Part shown: positions 33,401 through 44,479 of the stretch, piece by piece
Numbering within the stretch: the first letter of the stretch is position 1
Layout: each line of letters starts with the position of its first letter
NCBI GenBank assembly: GCA_018398805.1
Contig: JAGFBZ010002943.1
Location: 62,001 to 126,000, forward strand
DNA from: Hirundichthys speculiger
Lineage: Eukaryota > Chordata > Actinopteri > Beloniformes > Exocoetidae
DNA: 64,000 nt
Direction: 5' to 3'
Position numbers and translations under genes: made by a program
The notes under the pieces: model-generated
Told to the model about the DNA's origin: nothing
What the model saw: the letters and a program-made list of their open reading frames with translations, nothing else
Databases searched by the model: none

Positions 33401-34489
33401 TAATTGTTTTTCCATGGCAATTGTGCCACTGTAGTTGGCCAGATTGCACCCGAGTCTTTGACAGACTGTCTGTATCACATTACTGGGGCTTTTTCACTTA
33501 AGCTAAGGCATGCTAATAGCCCATGGTCTCAAGTCACTCACAGAAAAATCATACCTGTCCCACTGTCTGGCTGATAGCCCTGCTGTGCTACCTGTCTGAT
33601 CCGCCTATAAGGTTGTTTTGTGGTGGAAATGTCACACTGCCCATTTGTTTTAATTAGGTTAGATATCCATAGTGTGTGGGTCACAAATGGTGAAAAAAAA
33701 TCTTTTGGGTGAATTAACTGAACCAAATCACTGACAGAAACAGTCACAGTTCAGCTGAGCTCAGTTGTAAAGAGAGTCCATGAAACTGAATAAACGTGAT
33801 TGTTTCATGTTGCAAACAAATGAGTTTGGGGAAGCAGTATCCCCATGTCCTCCGAGGACGTGGGGACCTCATGGAAGATGATTACACTTACGAAGTCACA
33901 AACAAATGTACATCTTCTAGTTCTCCATCATTTTAATGGCCTTTCTCAATCAACACAATATTTTATAGTTAAATAGAAGTAAAGTATCTTGTTCATGCAG
34001 CTGTGTCAGGATCAGCGCTCCGTTTAATAAACGAACACATCCAACTGAACAGCCAATAATGAACGTGAGTCTTGAGTGATAATCAGTCACATCATGTCCA
34101 AGTGCAATGCTGAACTGTAGACCAGTTAAAAAGACTTAAAAACTATTTTTAAGCCAGCATTCATCTCATGTACACCTTTATAATGTCAACCTTTGTAATG
34201 CCAGCCTTTATAATGTCAAGATTTTTCAGAGGATTTTGATGTGTGTGTCAAAGCAGCCACACTGGTAGAAGCCGAGTATCATGAGCTGAACTGGGAAATG
34301 CTCAGTTGTGTTGGAGCCCAGTGAGTCTGGTGTGCAGTCAGAGGTCTGATGAACTGATTCCAGTCATCTACTACACTGAAAAGAGTTGCCATGCCCATCA
34401 CGGGGCACAAGCAGTATGTAGGGAGGGAGGGAGTGAGTAAATGCTGAGAGGTGATGCAAAAAATAACTGGAGATCATCTAAAGCTGAAT
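33401..34489. other. Intronic sequence, no feature seen
   Basis: No gene or delimited repeat is recognised. Confidence 0.35.
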
Positions 34490-34640
34490 ACTAAAGAGGA
34501 GATTTATGGATGTTGTGAAAGAGGACATAAAGTTAGATGAAGATCCAGAGGGAAGGATGAGATGGAAGCAGATGATTGGCTGTGGCGACCCCTGAAGGTA
34601 ACAGCTGAGAGGAAAGAGGAAGAATCTGAAACTGCATCTG
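34490..34640 (+). pseudogene. 3' end of an RTE-like LINE
   Basis: The plus strand reads RFMDVVKEDIKLDEDPEGR, then RWKQMIGCGDP and a stop, followed by an AGAGGAAAGAGGAAGAA tail. This is the typical closing segment of fish RTE-type ORF2. The rest of the element is absent. Confidence 0.55.
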
Positions 34641-36195
34641 ATGTATCTGTGGCAAGACACTTGCTAGTGAAGCAAGCCTGTCATAAACATAGATAATAAG
34701 AAGAGCTGTAAAATAAATGGGAGAGATGTTGAACTGTAAAACTGTTTGTCTCTCCGTCTGGGCCTGGAGCAGCTCCATCTGATGGTCACAGTGTTCTGAT
34801 TGATGACAGCGCTTGGCCGTGATCTCTGTCAGGACTTGAGCCAGAACGTTCAGTTACTGTTGCTCAGTTGTCTGAAAATGGCAGCAGTACCTCCAGTCTG
34901 CCACCAAGGTTCCATCTCAACCAACCTCAGTTTGTGACCCGAGTTACTCGAGTTGAACTCCAGGGATTTGCTGCAAACATAGAGCTCTCCAGCTGCAACA
35001 TATCCTAATATTTGGGTCAAGCCCAACAAATATTTCAAAGATATTTTACTTTATTTACAGTGGATGGATTCCATGTAGTATAATTTCCCTCGATGTATGA
35101 CAAACCCCAATTTGCCTAAAGAGTAAAAACTCTACAAAGACTTTAAACCCTCCCCAGCTGCAGGATTCATATGTGCAGAAGACTGAAGACATCTGCGTTG
35201 GCGCTTGACTGCAGATGGCTGCAACAAAATGAAGTTGAGAGTATAAAAAGTCACTTGCTGATAATGACTTTCCTGTGAAATTGTAAATGTTGTACGTAGA
35301 CTAATTTTATCCAGTGTGGTGATAAAATTCATGGGTGTTGATTTGCAGGAATTGGAAATTGCTCAGACGTTTAATCAAGTGTTGAGTGACTGATCTGCAG
35401 GTGCACAGTCACATGTTCAGGACAGAAAGATTGAGTTATTGTACAATCATTAAAAGTTTTTTTTTGGTGAGTGGGGTAATTTTCCTGAACTATTATGGAT
35501 GTTGCTCCCTTTGGTATATAATGTACAAAATACATAAATGCCAGTTTTTAATAATATATATGTCTTCATTACAGCCTAAAATAAACATCATCTTAATGGA
35601 TGATTAAATTCAAACATCAGTTAAAACTCGGGTATAACATGTCTCTGTGTAGCTTTAACTTTTTTATGAGCCGTCATGTCTGGCCAGTAATAAATTTAAT
35701 TGAGCCTGGAACAGAGATTTTAATATCAGATGTGCAATGGCTACTTGTCTGACATTAATTAATGATTTTACCCTTATAATGATTAACACAGAATGTAGGA
35801 CCCAGATACAGGACACCAAGGCAGGTTACTTTCCAAAACCCAGAGTTAAACTCACAGATTAAGGTCATAAACAGAGAGACTGGGACCAGGAAGGAAACCA
35901 ACCAAATCCAAAATGTAGTCCTGAGGATCCACACAAGGAAATCCAAGAAACAGAAAAGCAAAGCGCAATAAAAAAAAAATATCTAGAAAATTGCAATACA
36001 GTGTGATTTTGGGTTCTGAGACTATGTGGCCAAGAACAATAAAAATGGAAGAAGTGGAATAAAGTTTCCTTTTTCCGTCATTTCATCCAGGATCTGCAGG
36101 GATTCACACATCTTTGCTGTTTTCTTTGTTCTTGTGATTCATGCATACAGTAATGTAAGATGGATAAAGAAATAAGTATACAATAGATATTGTGA
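34641..36195. other. Intronic sequence, no feature seen
   Basis: No gene or repeat border is recognised. AT-rich low-complexity stretches occur near 35455-35560. Confidence 0.35.
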
Positions 36196-36203
36196 GGAAT
36201 AAG

Positions 36204-37464
36204 TAGGGATGCACGATAACTGTTTTTTAAAACCGATGCCGATAACCGATAACTTTCAGCTCCTAAAGGTCGATACTGATAACCGATAACACACACATGT
36301 ACCTAAGATCATTACATCAATACTAGGAACAAACAAAAAAACAGTTTTGACTCTTTAAATGAACAGATATTTATTTTTTCTAATGAAAAATTATTGTCAA
36401 GCCTCTCAAACATTTTCATAAAGCTATCAAACAAACCTATTTGATATCTCACATTAACTTAAATAAGGTTCATTACTGACTGATATAAAAAATAAAGGCT
36501 CCTTGAACTTATGGAAATACATGCATCAGAATTATAAACTGAAAAAATGCATTCCTCAATGACAATAAAAAAATAATGCACAGTGCATAATGTACTGACA
36601 CAAGTTAGACTTGTCTGTGTAAATAAACTGAACCAGTGCACTCCATAGTAACAAAAAAAATACATTTAAAGGGTTCTATTCAAATGAATGCCTTTTAATT
36701 AAAGTAAATCAGGTTCAGTAGTTTTTCTTTTTTAATTTCATGGAAGCTTTGGATGAGAGAGATGATGGGGAGGGGCGGAGGGGAGGGGTTGACTTGCTGC
36801 TGGCTTGCTCGCGTTAGCTCACGTAGCTCACGTTAGCTCATGTTAGCGCGATTTCAAAACTCCATGGAAGCGATTGTTATGTTTCAGGTGGCTGATCAGG
36901 TTTGATGTATTAAAGCTTCTGCTATTTTTCCCTCCTTCGCTTGGAGCATTTGTCACAAATAACCAGCGAACTATCTTCTTCTGAAACTTTAACAAAGTTC
37001 CATATAATAGCCGCCATGTTTGTTTGTTTTTATCAGCACACTGAACTGCAGGCTGCATTCAAGGTGTAACGTAAATTCCTCAGTTTCCTCGTTTGGTCAT
37101 TGTTCTTTCAGCCTTTTCTATTTTTTCTATTTTTATGTGTAACATGTGGGATAATACTGCGAATATCAATTCAAGTCAGCAACTACTAAAATTATGACTG
37201 AGTTAACGAGTTGTTTTCTGGCATGAGGGGGTATTCTTGATTTTCCTTATTGAGAAATCGTTTTTCTGATTATGCCGACATTACTTGAACATAACATTCA
37301 CTGCTGGTCATTCAAGGCTCAGAGGGAGCGAGACACTGCTGTGTTGACAGAAATATAAATGTTATCGGGGCTATTCGTCGTGATATCGGACCTATCAGGA
37401 TGATGTCATAATTTCCTGTTATCGGCCCGACAGTTATCGGGTCGATAATTATCGTGCCTCCCTA
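36204..37464 (-). mobile_element. hAT element with BED zinc-finger remnant
   Basis: The termini TAGGGATGCACGATAA and TTATCGTGCCTCCCTA are inverted with one mismatch. They are flanked by an exact 8-bp duplication, GGAATAAG (36196-36203 and 37465-37472). Subterminal ATCGG/CCGAT repeats are typical of this hAT group. The internal minus-strand frame keeps only the BED-finger part of a transposase. Confidence 0.93.
36843..37058 (-). pseudogene. hAT transposase N-terminal BED finger remnant
   Basis: This 71-residue frame contains SEGGKNSRSFNTSNLISHLK, matching the second half of a BED zinc finger as in ZBED/hAT transposases. The usual C-x2-C pair before it reads VTNAP, so both metal-binding cysteines are gone. 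The catalytic domain is absent. Confidence 0.7.
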
Positions 37465-37472
37465 GGAATAAG

Positions 37473-37919
37473 TGACAGTTTCATGGCCCATTGACAGTAA
37501 ACTGACAGTTTTCTGTATCTCAGAAAGTTTCTGGATCAATCTCTGGCTAATACAGTTATCATGTTGATAGTGCTCTTGAGAAACATCAGAGCGTGTGTAG
37601 ATAGAGAAGAAGTGTATTGAAAAACTGCTTTGAGTGGTCATCAATGAAGAGTCTGAGGATAATATGTCATTTTGAAAAAACAGACGTGTTCATCATCAAG
37701 CTCAGAAACATTTATCTGCTGCTAAGATAAGATTAGAGAAAAGAATGAGGTGTACAGGAAACCGCTGGAAACCAAGCTCCAGCTGAACAATGTAGGAGGT
37801 GGTCAGGGACGCCAGGGGTCGTGGGCTTCAAGTAGAAGGAGGATCAGATAGATCGAAGTCTGGGTAGAGCCAATGAACTGATCACGTTCATCTATAGGTT
37901 CAGTTCAGTTCAGAAACAA
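37473..37919. other. Intronic spacer, no feature seen
   Basis: This segment lies between the hAT duplication and the LINE fragment. Nothing is recognised. Confidence 0.3.
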
Positions 37920-38288
37920 GCTCAGCATCCTCCTAAACTCCCTTCAGCCCACAGCTTCCCTGTCCAATCTCAACTGTTTCATCTTCCATCTCAATTATCA
38001 TTGTCTCCAACTACCTCCTCGCCCCACCTGTCTGTCTCAAGCAGTCAGGTGAAGAGACAGCTGGACAAAATGAACTAAAACAAGGATGCAGGTCCAGATG
38101 GAGTCCTGGAGGTCCATATGGAACAGCTATGTGGAATTTTAGAGCACCCCTTCACCCTCAGGGCTTCTACACACTGCACCACTTTGGGTTGTCACAGACA
38201 AAAGATCAGAAATACAGACCAGACCAGAAATGGTGTAGTGAATAGGAGCCCTGAGTCTGTGCCAGAAAATGACATCCTGCCCTGTTCC

Positions 38289-39458
38289 CAGCGTTGTACC
38301 TGAACGCGTTCATTGAACGAATGTTCACCTCTAGTTCATATTTTGTGCGAACGTGAACTGAGCGTGCTCTCTTTCTCCTTCACCAGCGGGGGGCGTGAAC
38401 GAGTTCATTTGGGCAGTTGTGAACGACGCTCTTTCAAAGTTCACGCACGGTCAAAACCGTTCCAGGCTTCCAGTGAACTCCATTTAACATCCACCACAAA
38501 CGAGCCTGATATGTATCTGAGGAAACCAATCAAACATGGCAACACGGCTGTCGCTGCTGTCACGCTAACAATTACGTCATCAAACGTTTAAAACAAGCAG
38601 GAAGGAAGACGGAAGCTGGAGGAGACCCCCGACTCCCGGGGGATTGAAATATAGAAATGGGGGGAAAAAATATTTGCACCTTAAATACCTGTTTTTAAAG
38701 ATTTCCTCATATTTTTAATATACTGTAGAGCAGCGATTCCCAAAGTGTGGGCCGCGGCCCCCTGGTGGGCCGTCGTGGTACTGCAGGTGGGCCTTGAGAG
38801 GTCATTAAAATTAAACAAATGTGTTTTAAATCCTCAATCTTTTTTAAATATGTTTTTAATTACTGTAAAATATTCATGACATGATTAAAAAAACATTAAG
38901 AAGTAATAAAACAAACCAGTTAAGTGTTATTCTACTGTCATCTTAATATGACAAGTGTCTCCTTATTTGTTGTCCCCTCACATTAATATCAGATCATGGT
39001 TCCTGGTCCTGTATGTTGATCACAGTTGTGATTAAAGGTTTCGGTGGGCTGTGTATATTTTTCACATTTAAATTGGTTCTTGGTAATCTGAAGTTTGGAA
39101 ACGGCTGCTGTAGAGAGAAGCTGAAAGGCAAATTACAGTTTACATGGACTGTCCCTTCAATGCTAATGCTAATGCTAATGTGAACCCTGGTTAGTTCAGG
39201 ATTCAGAATTGGACCAGTAGTTTTCGACAGTTGAAATGGATAAAATAATTGCTGTTTGTGGTGGTGTAGTATATGGGCAGTGGCAATCATTTTGACAAAT
39301 AATTGCTCACAGGAACATTAAAAAAGAATTTAAAAAAAGGAACTAAAAATGAACTATTTAGTTCATTTTTTTAAATGGTGAACTGAACTAGTTCATTTTA
39401 ATTTCTGTGAACTATGAACTGAACTAGTTTGTGCAGAAAGTGAACTTGCCCAACACTG
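38289..39458. mobile_element. hAT element inserted in the LINE
   Basis: The left end is CAGCGTTGTACCTGAACG. The right end, reverse-complemented, is CAGTGTTGGGCAAGTTCAC, the common hAT CAGTGTTGGG-type terminus. The 8-bp duplication CCTGTTCC is exact (38281-38288 and 39459-39466), and removing the element rejoins the LINE. Many GAACTAGTTCA-type words fill its ends. No transposase is visible. Confidence 0.92.
38731..39107. mobile_element. hAT-type MITE nested in the hAT, copy 1
   Basis: The left end is CAGCGATTCCCAAAGTGTG and the right end, reverse-complemented, is CAGCCGTTTCCAAACTTC. The exact 8-bp duplication CTGTAGAG lies at 38723-38730 and 39108-39115. A second copy lies at 40340. Confidence 0.92.
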
Positions 39459-39984
39459 CCTGTTCCAGTATCAGAAAAATCATCCATCAGCCCTTAATAA
39501 TTACAGACCTGTTGCCTTAACATGACACATCATGAAAGTCCTGAATAGTCTTCTATTAGCCCAGCTCAGTTAGCAAACATGGGGCTTCCAGGATCCACTG
39601 GAATTTGCTTATTATTGAGGGGTTGGAGTTGAAGACACCATCATACATCTGCTTCAACAAACTCACAGTCATCTGGACAAAGCAGACACCTCTGTGAGGA
39701 TCATATTCGTAAATTTCTCCAGTGCATTTAACACCATTCAGCCTTCTTTACTATAAAAGAAACTCCAGAAGACACAGGTGAAGGCCTCCACAGTCACCTG
39801 GATTTCTGACTACCTGACTAACAGACCACAGTTTGAGAGACTCAATGGTTTTGTGTCTGACCAGGTGCTCAGCAGCACAGGAGCACCACAGGGAACTGTA
39901 TTCTCACCATTTCTCTTCAGTCTGTACACCTCAGACTTCCAGTACCAGTCAGAGTCCTGTCATCTGCAGAAACACTCTGTAGTT

Positions 39985-40335
39985 GTGGGTAGGAGTGGAT
40001 GGTATAAACGGTATACAGTAGAAACAATATAAATGTAGCTAATGGTAGAGATTTTTACAATACCTGCCGAGCGCAATTTGACTTTGGTCGAAAGCGAATG
40101 TGAAAACCAGGCAGCAGTTGCAAACGTGGAGCAAGGTGAGGAGGAGGAAGTGCTATTAAAAAAGACATCGGTCACCGCGTACGACAAAAAGAATCAGAGG
40201 TGGATTTATATTACAAAAGCCATTACTGTATACTTGTGTAAGGTCATGGTGCCATTTCTTACAGTAAAAAAAAGCTTTAGGAACATGATAAAGACACTTG
40301 ATGGACACTACGAGTTACCTAGCCACAAGTACTTT
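39985..40335 (+). pseudogene. hAT transposase fragment
   Basis: After a GGTATAAACGGTATAC terminus-like phrase, a plus-strand frame from 40042 reads to KAITVYLCKVMVPFLTVKK, then SFRNMIKTLDGHYELPSHKY. This matches the conserved segment after the BED finger in ZBED-like hAT transposases. The MITE at 40340 interrupts it, and the open frame continues into that MITE only by chance. Confidence 0.7.
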
Positions 40336-40339
40336 AGCC

Positions 40340-40693
40340 CAGTGACTCCCAAAGTGTGGGGCATGGCCCCCTGGTGGGCCGTTGAGGTACTGCAGGTGGG
40401 CTGTGAGAGGCCATTAAAAATACATGTTTTAAATCCTCGATTTTTAAAAAATATGTTTTGAAATTACTGTAAAACATTTATTACATGATTTAAAAATATT
40501 TATAAATAATAAAACAAACCAACTGAGTGTTATTCTACTGTAATCTTAACTTAACACGACAAGTGTCACCTTATTTGTTGACCTCTTACATTGATATTGG
40601 AATGTAGCTTTAAGTCTTGTATGTTGATCAGAGTTGTGATTAAAGGTTTGCGCGGACCGCAGAGATTTTTCACATTTCAAATTGGGACTTGGT
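40340..40693. mobile_element. hAT-type MITE, copy 2
   Basis: It begins CAGTGACTCCCAAAGTGTG and parallels 38731-39107 through CCCCCTGGTGGGCCG, GTACTGCAGGTGGGC, TGTATGTTGATCA-AGTTGTGATTAAAGGTT and TTTTTCACATTT. The right terminus is decayed, so no duplication could be confirmed. Confidence 0.75.
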
Positions 40694-41654
40694 ACTCAAT
40701 TATCTTATGCTGCAGTTAAAGTTGTAAATGAAACATTTTAGGTAAAGTTGATAAGTGTTGCACTGTAGCTTCAGCTCGGGGTTACCTTAATCATATTCAA
40801 TAATAACACAGCAGATTTAGATTTTTGAGTTGGGTTTTCCAAAGTCAAAGTAAATCTTTGTTTCATCATTCTCAGGTGTTTCTTTTGGTGCTTCTATCGT
40901 CTGTCAGTATTTTATTGAAATGAACTTTTCAACAGAGGTCCATCAGAGGAGAGGGTGTCAACATGACAGTGTCAAAAATCAGGATGATGCAGGAATGCGT
41001 TTAAATCAACTCTGAACACTTAGGAAGGATTGAACTGTGGAACTACAGATGCACTACCTAACACTCCTGGACTAAGATGACATTTTTAACTAGAGGTTTA
41101 ATTACAACAACCTTAAAAGCCTGAGGTACAAATTCTGTCAGTAAAGATAGATTGATTTAATCCAGTATAAAAATGTGGATCATTAACCTGTGTGAACAGT
41201 GGTTAGCATGAGGTCTGAGGGTGTGCTTGCCAGTGAACAAGTGAACTTGTGGCCTTTTGGTGCAGTTCACTTACCAAACAAGTGGACCACAAGCCCTTGG
41301 ACACCTCCAAACAGACCAAAGCATCTGTCTAATCAGCCTTGTTCTTGTTTTGGCTTTACAAATAACACAGTTATTAAAATTAGTGGAAGATTTCTTCCCA
41401 TTTGCTTTTTTAAAAAAAAAGGTAGTTTTGACTTAAACCTTTCTTCAGACAAATGGGAACATATTTAGAGGCAAAGTGGCTGCCACCTGATGTAATCTGT
41501 ATCCTCTCTGCCCTTCTTTTTCAGCATGGAAATGTCACATGAGACATTTTTGTGAACTGGCGCTACAGTCTATGAATAAAATGAACTGAATTATGTGTCT
41601 GCAACTGTGTATGTATTTATGTTTATACATGTATATATTGTAATTAAACTAAAC
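40694..41654. other. Intronic sequence, no feature seen
   Basis: No gene or repeat border is recognised. Confidence 0.35.
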
Positions 41655-42951
41655 GATTCCTCATCCCTGCTCATCCTCCTGGACTTAACAGCTGCTTTTG
41701 ATACAGTTGACCACAATATCCTCCTTCACCGCCTGCAACACACAATTGGACTTTCACAACATGTACACACCTGGTTCACCTCCTGTTTGACCGCCAGAAC
41801 CGAGTATGTCGCCCTGGGAAAAGCAAAGTCTCACACCCACGTCACCTGCGGTGTTCCTCAGGGCTCAGTGCTGGGCCCCACCCTCTTCTCCCTCTACATG
41901 CTCCCCTTGGGCAGTATCATCAGCAAGCATGGTATATCTTATCATTGCTATGCTGATGATACTCAGCTCTACCTCAGGACTTCCCCCACTTCTTCTGCTC
42001 CCCTTCCAACAGCCACACTGACCACCTGCCTGGAGGAGATAGAGGCATGGATGAAGCTCAACTTCCTACAGTTGAACAGCTCCAAAACAGAAGTCATTCT
42101 AGTCGGCATCGCACATCAGCTCCGCTCCTCCACAATCACTGGCATCACCTTCTCTGGCCAAAACATCCCGGTTTCCTCACCTGTCACCAACCTGGGTGTT
42201 AAAATGGGCTCTCAACTTTCCTTTAACACCCACATCAAACACCTCTGCAAAAACTCATTCCACCACCTCAGAAACATCGCTAAACTCCGTCCAATACCTT
42301 GGCAGATGCAGAGAAGCTCGTCCATGCCTTTGTCTCCTCCAGGCTGGACTACTGCAATGCACTCCTCATCGGGATTTCTGCCAGTAGCATTCAGAAGCTA
42401 CAATACATCCAAAACAGTGCTGCCAGGATCCTGATGAGGGTGCGCAAATATGAACATATCACCCCATCCTGAAATCTCTCCACTGGCTCCTGGTCCCACT
42501 CAGAACTGAGTACAAGGTTTCCCTCCTCACTCATCACTGCATTCACGGACACGCCCCCGTTTATCTAAAGGAACTCCTCACTCCCCAGACATCCTCACGC
42601 CCCCTCCGCTCTGCTTCCACGAATTACCTCCAAGCCCCCAGAACCAAGCTCCGCAAAATGGGTGACCGGGCCTTTTCCTCCGCTGCTCCGAGGCTGTGGA
42701 CCCCCCTCCCTGACCTCCTAAGGGCCCCACAGACCACTGATGTTTTTAAACGAGGCCTAAAAACGTACCTTTTTACAAGAGCATTTTGCTAATATCTCTT
42801 TTAATCCATTTATTGTTCTTAACACTTTTATTTTTATTTATTTATTTATTTTCTATATATATTTTTTATTTTTTGTTAGCACTTTGAGATTTTAAATATA
42901 AAGTGCAATACAAATAAAATGTATTATTATTATTATTATTATTAATAAACT
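41655..42951 (+). pseudogene. L2-like LINE, 5'-truncated copy in sense orientation
   Basis: The frame from about 41655 encodes LILLDLTAAFDTVDHNILLH, CGVPQGSVLGPTLFSLYMLP, the catalytic YADDTQLYL box (YADD at 41949-41960) and WMKLNFLQLNSSKTEVILVG. A shift near 42290 leads to the C-terminal [12 protein letters not shown] and [20 protein letters not shown] blocks, and the last block ends near 42790. The element ends in an (ATT)n tail at 42926-42951, typical of L2. It is a different and better-preserved subfamily than the antisense L2 at 14.6-25.8 kb. Confidence 0.85.
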
Positions 42952-44479
42952 TGTTTATTTGTGTTTATTTATGTAAATCTCAGGGCTCAGTCCTTAATGT
43001 TTGCATATGAAATGATAATAATTCTAGTTAGTTCTTTGTACTGTTTACTTTTATATGCGTGTCATGTTGTCATGCATGCAAACACACAACAGCGTGTCCT
43101 TGCTTCTGTTCACACATGTTCATCTTAGCTTTGACATAGATGCCTTTAAACTCTGCACATCTCACCATTGCTCTTACGATACTGTCAGTAGCTGTGCATT
43201 TCTGCACCTGACATTTTTACAATCATATTGTGCCTTTACCTTTTGATGTTCCCTTCACAATAGTCTGCCTGCAAACCAGCACTCCCAGTGTGCTCACCAG
43301 TCCCCCCTAATCAAACACAAACACACAGACCACCACCTCCCCCCTGTGGTTTCCTGAGTGCTGACTTGTATTGGTTCTTTAATTCTGGTGACAGCTAATA
43401 CACTTCCAAATGATCAGTTATTATCTCAGGGGTCTCATCCACAGGGCCCCAACTGATTCCAAAGGTCATCCCTCTGTCTTTTACAATTGATTAAGTCGGT
43501 TTCTTAATGTGGCTCTCGGTGTCATTCAAAGTGAATCCTGTCACAAACATATGTTTGTCAGCTGTATCTGACTGGAGAGGTACATTTAAGAGCCCTTTTG
43601 ACTCTTCAGTCAAGGGATGGAAGAGCAATGGAAATAAACTTGTGCTAAAAAAAATATACCAAAAGCCACAGAGGCATTTTACTGAGAGGATTTTATCCTC
43701 AGTGTTCCCACTATCGGTGTGAGGTGCATTTGAAGGAATCTTAGATTTCTTTTATGAATGCACTTACTTCTCCCTCCTATCAGTAAAAAAAAAAAAAAAC
43801 ACCCAAACTAATGTTGTCATCTCTTGTGATAACTGCATAACACTTTACACATGAACAGTGATGAAGCCAGTTCATGCAACGACAGTGGACAATGGCAGAG
43901 GTGACGCTATCAAAGTCAAAATGATAATTATATTCCATGAAATGGTAAAATGTCTCAGTTTCAATATCTGATATGCTCTTAATTTTTTTTTCTATTGGGA
44001 GTCAATTATGGGTTTATGAGATTTGAAAATAACTGTATTCTGTTTATATTTACATTTTACACAGCATCTCACAGTTATACCACAGTATGTTAGCATGAAA
44101 ACAACTATACTACCGCAAGTATGGAAACCAGTCAACATGACTGCACCAGCATCTGCTGTAGTGGAGTATTGCATTATGGGATATAGCGAGATAGACCGGT
44201 CAGTTGCACACTGGCATATTTTCCTGGAAGTAGCAAACCAGGGACTTTTCACATACTACACACTCAGCCTTCAAGAGGCTCACACATGAAATGTTCATCT
44301 GATAATTTGCTTAGAGCTGACCTGACCTTTATTTGTAAAGCCCCCAGATATCAAAAAGCTTGTTTTGGTTGTAAGGTACAGTATTTGCTCATATAGACTG
44401 AAAGGTAGCGTGTCCCTATGTGAAAGTGTGCTGCAGTTCCTATGAGCTACTGTGTGATGGATTCATTGTGAACATGTGA
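42952..44479. other. Intronic sequence with one MITE fragment
   Basis: Apart from the fragment at 44008-44075, nothing is recognised in this 1.5 kb. Confidence 0.35.
44008..44075. mobile_element. Fragment of the AACCCAAATTCC-type MITE
   Basis: GGGTTTATGAGATTTGAAAA followed by CTGTATTCTGTTTATATTTACATTTTACACAGCATC matches the right half of the element at 5221-5750. The outer end is lost. Confidence 0.45.

Larger units (their letters stand above)
37920..40015 (+). pseudogene. LINE reverse transcriptase fragment, split by a hAT
   Basis: Before the insertion, 37920-38288 has LINE-like linker sequence. After it, 39467-40015 encodes ALNNYRPVALTSHIMKVL-like sequence with stops, IIHLLQQTHSHLDKADTSVR, VNFSSAFNTIQPSLL, then WISDYLTNRPQFERL, GAPQGTVFSPFLFSLYTSDF and SCHLQKHS. 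These are reverse transcriptase blocks up to just before the expected catalytic DD box. The sequence then passes into a hAT transposase remnant. It is a non-functional, 5'- and 3'-truncated copy. Confidence 0.75.

Noticed and set aside
40042..40461. 139-codon open frame as a host gene
   Set aside because: Its first part matches a hAT transposase and its last part is a hAT MITE; the fusion is accidental.
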